A DNA stretch of 64,000 nt from Halioglobus sp. Lineage in GTDB: Bacteria; Pseudomonadota; Gammaproteobacteria; Pseudomonadales; Halieaceae. The stretch spans positions 318,308 through 382,307 of the forward strand of contig PABK01000060.1 of the NCBI GenBank assembly GCA_002699145.1. The letters run 5' to 3'. Both the position numbers and the translations under genes were made by a program. The notes under the pieces are model-generated. The model did not search any database and was not told the DNA's origin. It saw only the letters and a list, made by a program, of their open reading frames with translations. Positions 59,238 to 64,000 of this stretch are shown piece by piece. How positions within the stretch are numbered: the stretch's first letter is position 1; each line of letters starts with the position of its first letter.

Positions 59238-61283
59238 TCAGTTGCGGTGCGGCAGGAACGAGTAGTGCTGCGCGTAGTACAGCATCTGCTCGTCAAAGCT
59301 CGCCGGGTAGGCCAGCGTCACGTCGACGATCCTGCCGTTCTCGCGCACCGGCGTCAGCACGGGGTTGACGAAGCCCCGGTAGGGCGGGATATCCAGCGGC
59401 GCGTAGCGGCGCAGCACCTGCGCGTGCAGCTGCGGGTCGACGCGGGTGCCGTAGGCCTCGACCAGGTGCGCGATGGCGTCGAAGTCGCCCTCTGACTTGA
59501 TGCGCTGCAGTTCGCGCAACAGTTCCGCGAACAGCGCGCGCAGGGCCTGGTAATCGTTGATGACGAAATAGGTCTTGCCGTCGCGTTCCCGGCGCTCGAT
59601 GACCTTGTCCTCGCGCCCCCGGTCGTAGGCCCAGCCGGCGACCAGCGCGCGGTTGCGCATATGCGCCTCTTCCAGTTCCTCGCCGGGCCCGACCCGGTAG
59701 TACTGGGTCAGCAGGCCGCCGCGGATGTAGCGGTCATAGGCGGTCTTGCCCACCTCCAGGTCCGGCATGACACCCAGCTCCACCAGCTTCGGATCCATGA
59801 TGTAGTACAGCGCCACCAGGTCGGCGCGGCCCTCCTCCAGGGTGCTGGCGTACTGCTTCAGCGTCTCCTTTGGCGTACCCACGCCGGGGTTGATCCGGCC
59901 CGAGGCGTGGCCGATGACCTCGTGCATATCGATGATCAGCGCGCTGGCGATCTCCCGCCAGCGCTGCGCGCGCGCAATCTCCGCCTGGTCCCAGGCGAAT
60001 TCCTGCAGCGCCTTGTCCGGCATCGAGTAGTAGGCCGAGAACACGTTGCTCAAGGTCACCGACTTGGAACCGTGGTCCCTGCGTATCCAGTCCGCGTTGG
60101 GCAGGTTGACGCCCACCGGGGTGCTCGGCGACGCGTCGCCGGCCTCGGCGACCACGGTGATGGCGCTGCCCAGGATGCCTTTCACCCGCGGTTTTTTGTG
60201 CGCCTGCATGATCGGCATGTGGTCCTCAAACCACTGGGCGTTGGCGGCGATCGTGGCGATGCGGTCATTGGTCTGTTCGTCGCGAAACGAGACGATGGCC
60301 TCGTAGGAGCCGCGGTAGGCGATGGGATCGTTGTAGACCTCGATAAAGCCGTTCATCAGGTCCACCCGCGACTCGTTGTCCTCGACCCAGGCGATACTGT
60401 GCGCGTCGAAGGTGGCCAGGTCCCCGCTGCGATAGTAGTCGATGAGCAGCTCCAGGGAGCGGCGCTGGCGCCCGTTCTCCGCCACCGCCGCTGCTTTCTC
60501 CAGCCAGTACACCACCTGCTCGAGGGCCTGCCCGTACATACCGCCGACCTTCCACGCCCGCTCCGCAATGCTGCCGTCATCACGTTTTACCAGCTGGCTG
60601 TTCAGGCCCCAGGAGACCGGTGTGGGGTCCTGCGGGTCGATACGCTGCGCGTAGAAGTCGCGCACCTCCTGCTCGGTGACGCCGGCGTAGAAGTTCACCG
60701 CCGACGCGCGGACCTTGTCGACGCCCGGCGCGGTCTCGACTTTCTTCGGCGCCACGGCCGGGTCGAAGATCACCGGGGTCAGTTCCGCCAGCAGGTCGTC
60801 GACACTCTCACCGGGCAGCAGGGGCAACTCGCCGGAGGTAGCCACCGCGCGCACGTAGTCGCTGAAGCTGGCGTTACTGAACGCGGGTTGTAGCTTGAGG
60901 GTGGAGTAGTGGTGATGGATGCCGTTGGAGAACCACACCTGGCGCGTGTAGGTCATGAAGCGCTCGAACTCCGGGTCGCGGAGCTCGCCGTCGTAGTGGC
61001 GCACCACCGCTTCCAGGGTGCGGCGCACGCGCAGGTTGTGCCGGTAGTTCTGGTCGTACATGATGTCGCGGCCCGCATAGCCCGCCTGTGCCAGGTAGTA
61101 CAGCAGCTCTTTCTGCCGCGTGGGCAGTTCATCGAAGCCCGGTACCGGGTAGGCCAGTATGCCCACGTCGGCGAAGCCGCCGTAGTCGTAGCGGAACGCC
61201 TCGCGCGTCTGCGGTGGGGTGGCGGCGCAGCCTGCCAGGGCGGCAAGCAGCAGGATGACGGCGGCGGGCGATCGACGTTGCAT
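59238..61283 (-). CDS. Peptidase M49 (dipeptidyl peptidase III-like) lipoprotein
   Basis: A 681-residue zinc metallopeptidase. The leader ends LLAALAGC (lipobox), so it is a lipoprotein, unusual for a family that is mostly cytosolic. The zinc motif is H454-E-V-I-G-H459, the short HExxGH form typical of bacterial M49, and E-E-G-R-A-D (483-488) supplies the third ligand (EECRAD in eukaryotes). It would remove dipeptides from peptides in the periplasm. It is 82 bp downstream of uxuA on the same strand, with no clear functional link. Confidence 0.88.
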   Translation of the reverse strand: MQRRSPAAVILLLAALAGCAATPPQTREAFRYDYGGFADVGILAYPVPGFDELPTRQKELLYYLAQAGYAGRDIMYDQNYRHNLRVRRTLEAVVRHYDGELRDPEFERFMTYTRQVWFSNGIHHHYSTLKLQPAFSNASFSDYVRAVATSGELPLLPGESVDDLLAELTPVIFDPAVAPKKVETAPGVDKVRASAVNFYAGVTEQEVRDFYAQRIDPQDPTPVSWGLNSQLVKRDDGSIAERAWKVGGMYGQALEQVVYWLEKAAAVAENGRQRRSLELLIDYYRSGDLATFDAHSIAWVEDNESRVDLMNGFIEVYNDPIAYRGSYEAIVSFRDEQTNDRIATIAANAQWFEDHMPIMQAHKKPRVKGILGSAITVVAEAGDASPSTPVGVNLPNADWIRRDHGSKSVTLSNVFSAYYSMPDKALQEFAWDQAEIARAQRWREIASALIIDMHEVIGHASGRINPGVGTPKETLKQYASTLEEGRADLVALYYIMDPKLVELGVMPDLEVGKTAYDRYIRGGLLTQYYRVGPGEELEEAHMRNRALVAGWAYDRGREDKVIERRERDGKTYFVINDYQALRALFAELLRELQRIKSEGDFDAIAHLVEAYGTRVDPQLHAQVLRRYAPLDIPPYRGFVNPVLTPVRENGRIVDVTLAYPASFDEQMLYYAQHYSFLPHRN

Positions 61284-61365
61284 GGGGCCAGGGGTCCGTG
61301 CGGCGGGAAGCGGCGATTATATACCCATCCCCGCTGTCACGCCGAGGGCCCGGGCCCCATGCGGG

Positions 61366-62544
61366 TTAACTGCGCAGGTGCTCCAGCGTGTGGATGACCC
61401 CGCGCAGTTCCGCCAGTCCCTTGAGGCGGCCGCCGTAGGAATAGCCGGGGTTGACCCCGGGACGGCCGATCTCGTCGCCCAGGGCGTGACCGTGATCCGG
61501 GCGCATGGGGATACGGTCCGTGCGCCCCTCGTCGGCGCGGCGCTGTTCCTCGTCGAGCAGGGCGCCGATCAGCCCCACCATGTCGTTGTCCCCATCCAGG
61601 TGTTCGGACTCGTAGAAGGAGCCGTCCGCCTCGCGCACGATGTTGCGCAGGTGCACGAAATGCACCTGCGGCCCGAATTCGCGCACCATGCCCACCAGGT
61701 CGTTGTCGGCGCGCGCGCCGAAGGAGCCGGCGCACAGGGTCAGCCCGTTGTTGGGGCTGGGTACCGCCGCCAGCAGTGCGCGCGCGTCCGCGGCGGTGGA
61801 CACCACGCGCGGCAGGCCGAACAGGGAGAACGGCGGGTCGTCCGGGTGTATGCACAGGCGCACGCCGGCCTCCTCGGCCACCGGCACCACGGCCTCGAGG
61901 AAGGCGAAGAGATTGGCGCGCATGCCCTCGGTGCCCAGCGCGATGAACCCGGCGATGGCCGCGCGAATGCCGTCGCGGTCGTAGGAGCCCTCGCCGCCGG
62001 GCAGTCCGGCGATGATGTTTTTCTCCAGCAGCGCCTTCTCCTCGTCCGTCATGGCGGCCAGGCGCGCCTCGGCGCGCTGCAGCACCTGCGGGTCGTAGTC
62101 CGCGGCGGCGTTTTCGCGCGCCAGGATGTGCACGTCGTAGGCGGCGAAATCGCTCATCTCGAAACGCAGGGCGCGGGAGGCGTTGGGCAGGGCGTAGTCG
62201 AGGTTGGTGCGCGTCCAGTCGACCACGGGCATGAAGTTGTAGCACACCACGGGCACGCCGGCCGCGCCGACGTTGCGCACCGATTCCCGGTAGTTGTCCA
62301 GCAGTTGGCGGTAGTCGCCGCTGCGCGTTTTCAGGTCGTTGTGCACCGGGATGCTCTCCACGACATCCCAGGTCAGGCCCGCCGCCTCGATCATCTGCCG
62401 GCGCTCCACGATGTCCTGCAGCGGCCAGGCCTCGCCGGTGGGGATATGGTGCAGCGACGTGACCACGCCGCTGGCCCCCGCCTGCACGATGTTCTCCAGT
62501 GAGACCGGGTCCTGCGGCCCGAACCAGCGCCAGGTTTGTCGCAT
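61366..62544 (-). CDS. uxuA: Mannonate dehydratase
   Basis: A 392-residue enzyme converting D-mannonate to 2-keto-3-deoxygluconate (KDG) in hexuronate breakdown. Family blocks: MRQTWRWFGPQDPVSLENIVQAGASGVVTSLHHIP, NFMPVVDWTRT, RLCIHPDDPPFSLFGLPRVVS, and the C-terminal RPDHGHALGDE. ATG 62544 overlaps the kdgK stop by one base (TGATG), with AAGGAAC upstream. KDG would be phosphorylated by the co-transcribed kinase. Confidence 0.95.
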   Translation of the reverse strand: MRQTWRWFGPQDPVSLENIVQAGASGVVTSLHHIPTGEAWPLQDIVERRQMIEAAGLTWDVVESIPVHNDLKTRSGDYRQLLDNYRESVRNVGAAGVPVVCYNFMPVVDWTRTNLDYALPNASRALRFEMSDFAAYDVHILARENAAADYDPQVLQRAEARLAAMTDEEKALLEKNIIAGLPGGEGSYDRDGIRAAIAGFIALGTEGMRANLFAFLEAVVPVAEEAGVRLCIHPDDPPFSLFGLPRVVSTAADARALLAAVPSPNNGLTLCAGSFGARADNDLVGMVREFGPQVHFVHLRNIVREADGSFYESEHLDGDNDMVGLIGALLDEEQRRADEGRTDRIPMRPDHGHALGDEIGRPGVNPGYSYGGRLKGLAELRGVIHTLEHLRS

Positions 62545-63440
62545 CAGACTGTTCCTTCTACAGAGTGTTGTGGCGGCAAGATGGCGCCGCGATGTTGAAC
62601 CACGTCGGCGGCCAGGTCCTGCCCGGCGGCGAGCGCCGCGGCCAGGTTGGCGCCGCCCAGCCGCGCGGCCAGGTAGCCGGCATTGAAGCTGTCGCCGGCG
62701 CCGGTGGTGTCCACGGCGGGCAGCGCCTGCGCCCGGCGTTGTGCCGTATCGCCGCCCCCCCAGGCGTAGGCGGTCAGCGCCGGGCCCTTGACCACGATCT
62801 CGGCGATGCCGTGGCCGGCGTAGAACTCGTGGCAGTCCTGTACGTCGCGCACGGACCACAGCGCGACGTCGTCGTCCAGGGTGGGCAGGGCGATATCGCA
62901 GCGCGCCAGCAGCGCCTGGCAGTGCCGCCGCGCCTGTTCGGCGTCGTCCCACAGCGCGGGCCGGTAATTCGGGTCGAAGGCGACGCGGCAGCCGCCGTCG
63001 CGCAGCCTGTCCAGCAGCGCCAGCAGTTGCTCCAGGTGGTCGCGCGTCACCGCCAGGGTGATGCCGGTGAGGTAGAACAGGTCCAGCTCGTCGGGCAGTT
63101 GCGGCTCGCGCGCGAACAGCGAGCGCACCGGCGCGGTGTCGCGCCAGTAGTGAAAACGCCGCTCGCCGTCGGCGTCGTTGCTGATGGTGTACAGCCCGGG
63201 CAGGCGGCCGGGACAGCGCTCGACGCAGCGGTCGTCGATCCCCTCGCGGCGCAGGAACGCCACCATCTCGTCGGAAAAGGGATCGTCACCGAGGCGCGTG
63301 AGATAGGACACCGCCAGCCCGGCCCGGGCCAGGTACACGGCGGTGTTGAAACTGTCCCCGGCCATGCCGCGCAGGTACCGCCTGTCGGTGGTATCCGCCG
63401 CCATTTCCACCATGACCTCCCCGGCGCAGCATATCTTCAT
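62544..63440 (-). CDS. kdgK: 2-keto-3-deoxygluconate kinase
   Basis: A 298-residue PfkB-family kinase making KDPG from KDG. Motifs: GEVMVEMA at the N-terminus, RGMAGDSFNTAVYLARAG, and the C-terminal anion-hole sequence DTTGAGDSFNAGYL with the catalytic Asp. It is the first gene of kdgK-uxuA. KDPG would be cleaved by the eda product at 47.7 kb, joining uronate use to the Entner-Doudoroff cluster and to the HexR signal. The divergent gene shares its promoter region. Confidence 0.9.
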   Translation of the reverse strand: MKICCAGEVMVEMAADTTDRRYLRGMAGDSFNTAVYLARAGLAVSYLTRLGDDPFSDEMVAFLRREGIDDRCVERCPGRLPGLYTISNDADGERRFHYWRDTAPVRSLFAREPQLPDELDLFYLTGITLAVTRDHLEQLLALLDRLRDGGCRVAFDPNYRPALWDDAEQARRHCQALLARCDIALPTLDDDVALWSVRDVQDCHEFYAGHGIAEIVVKGPALTAYAWGGGDTAQRRAQALPAVDTTGAGDSFNAGYLAARLGGANLAAALAAGQDLAADVVQHRGAILPPQHSVEGTV

Positions 63441-63504
63441 GATGTCGCGGCCCGCTGGGGCCTGTTCCTCCCTGTCCCTTGACAGTCGGTATGTAAGTGC
63501 CTAA

Positions 63505-63534
63505 ATTGGCCTGACCATTTGACCAATGTATAGT
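63505..63534. promoter_or_regulatory. Candidate GntR-type operator and promoter between kdgK and the oxidoreductase gene
   Basis: ATTGG and CCAAT arms lie 13 bases apart (63505-63527), and inside them TTGGC-CTG-ACCAT resembles the TTGGT-N-ACCAA pattern of GntR/FadR-class uronate regulators. A rightward promoter, TTGGCC (63506-63511) and TATAGT (63529-63534) with a 17-bp spacer, overlaps it. The regulator is not in the window. Confidence 0.5.
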
Positions 63535-63592
63535 GTGGACCAGGGCGGCCGGCATGGCAAGCCGCACGTGATACGCCCGCAGGGAGACAGGA

Positions 63593-64000
63593 ATGAATCA
63601 GAACGCCGCGCTGCGCCTGGGTATTGTCGGCCTGGGCAATATCGCCGGGCAGCATATCGCCAACGTGCGCGAGGGCCGGGTGGACGGCTGCCGGATTAGC
63701 GCCCTGTGTTCGCGCAGCGGCAGCGAACTGGCGGCGCAGCTGGGCGTGCCGCATTTCAGTCGCAGCCAGGACCTGGTCGACAGCGGCGAGTGCGACGCGG
63801 TGCTGGTGGCCACGCCTACCTGGAACCACCTGGAAGCCGGCAGCGCGGTGCTGCGCGCGGGCCTGCACCTGATGATGGAGAAGCCCCTGGGCCTGTCCGT
63901 TGACGAGGGCCGCCAGTTGCTGGCGCTGCAGGGTCCGCAGCAGGTGTTCGGGCTGATGCTGAACCAGCGCACGGACCCGCTGTTCACCACCATGCGCGAG
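63593..64000 (+). CDS. Gfo/Idh/MocA oxidoreductase (3' end outside window)
   Basis: The first 136 residues of an NAD(P)-dependent oxidoreductase, cut by the window end. The Rossmann start is LRLGIVGLGNIAGQHIANV, then VLVATPTWNHLEAGSAVLRAGLHLMMEKPLG, where EKPLG is the family hallmark with the catalytic Lys. AGGGAGACAGGA precedes ATG 63593. It is divergent from kdgK-uxuA with a shared operator, so it probably acts on an aldonate, uronate or related sugar, for example a fructuronate-like reduction. Confidence 0.88.
   Translation, partial: MNQNAALRLGIVGLGNIAGQHIANVREGRVDGCRISALCSRSGSELAAQLGVPHFSRSQDLVDSGECDAVLVATPTWNHLEAGSAVLRAGLHLMMEKPLGLSVDEGRQLLALQGPQQVFGLMLNQRTDPLFTTMRE

Noticed and set aside
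61345-61356. GGGCCCGGGCCC palindrome after the uxuA stop
   Set aside because: Simple GC sequence without a T-tract or clear loop; too weak to call a terminator.

Overview
The window is a high-GC, densely coded stretch of bacterial chromosome. It looks like a heterotrophic, probably marine, gammaproteobacterium. The reasons are a HexR-controlled Entner-Doudoroff cluster with two HexR boxes, a CRP-type palindrome, a PqiABC system, a sulfatase, a GH20 hexosaminidase, uronate genes, and a P450 with paired SDRs. Halieaceae/Cellvibrionales-like bacteria would fit, but that placement is inference. No rRNA, tRNA, IS element, prophage or CRISPR array was seen.

Layout. 1-7 kb: end of a heme A synthase gene; a small basic protein behind a CRP-like palindrome; a Tag-like glycosylase; a dual CDGSH protein beside a cytochrome P450; a HAD phosphatase; two membrane proteins. 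7-11.4 kb: a lipoprotein and an overlapping pqiA1-pqiA2-pqiB-pqiC operon. 11.5-21 kb: sulfatase; a 1214-residue di-heme protein resembling hydrazine synthase alpha; esterase; an 11-copy 14-bp tandem repeat; HxlR regulator divergent from a molybdopterin oxidoreductase.

21-41.6 kb is the most unusual part: two divergent operons sharing a 0.4-kb intergenic region. The leftward one (11 genes) encodes three c-type-cytochrome or Tat-exported proteins, TPR proteins, ExbB, two ExbDs and an AgmX/PglI-type protein. The rightward one (6 genes) encodes a di-heme HzsA-like lipoprotein, two outer-membrane barrels, a TlpA-type thioredoxin, a DUF4266 lipoprotein ending Cys-Gly-Cys-Asn and a DUF3570 barrel. 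A convergent apbE flavinyltransferase gene follows. The predicted picture is a proton-motive-force-driven trans-envelope machine carrying heme and possibly flavin cofactors at the outer membrane. Its function cannot be read from the sequence.

41.6-53 kb: hexR (coupled to apbE) divergent from zwf-pgl-edd-eda, a GAPDH paralogue lacking the catalytic cysteine, gap and ppc, which together form an Entner-Doudoroff, lower-glycolysis and anaplerosis unit. 53-64 kb: ThuA-like protein, glycerophosphodiester phosphodiesterase, two paralogous SDRs flanking a GH20 hexosaminidase, an M49 peptidase lipoprotein, and kdgK-uxuA divergent from a Gfo/Idh/MocA oxidoreductase cut by the window end. KdgK would make KDPG, the substrate of the eda product encoded 15 kb away.
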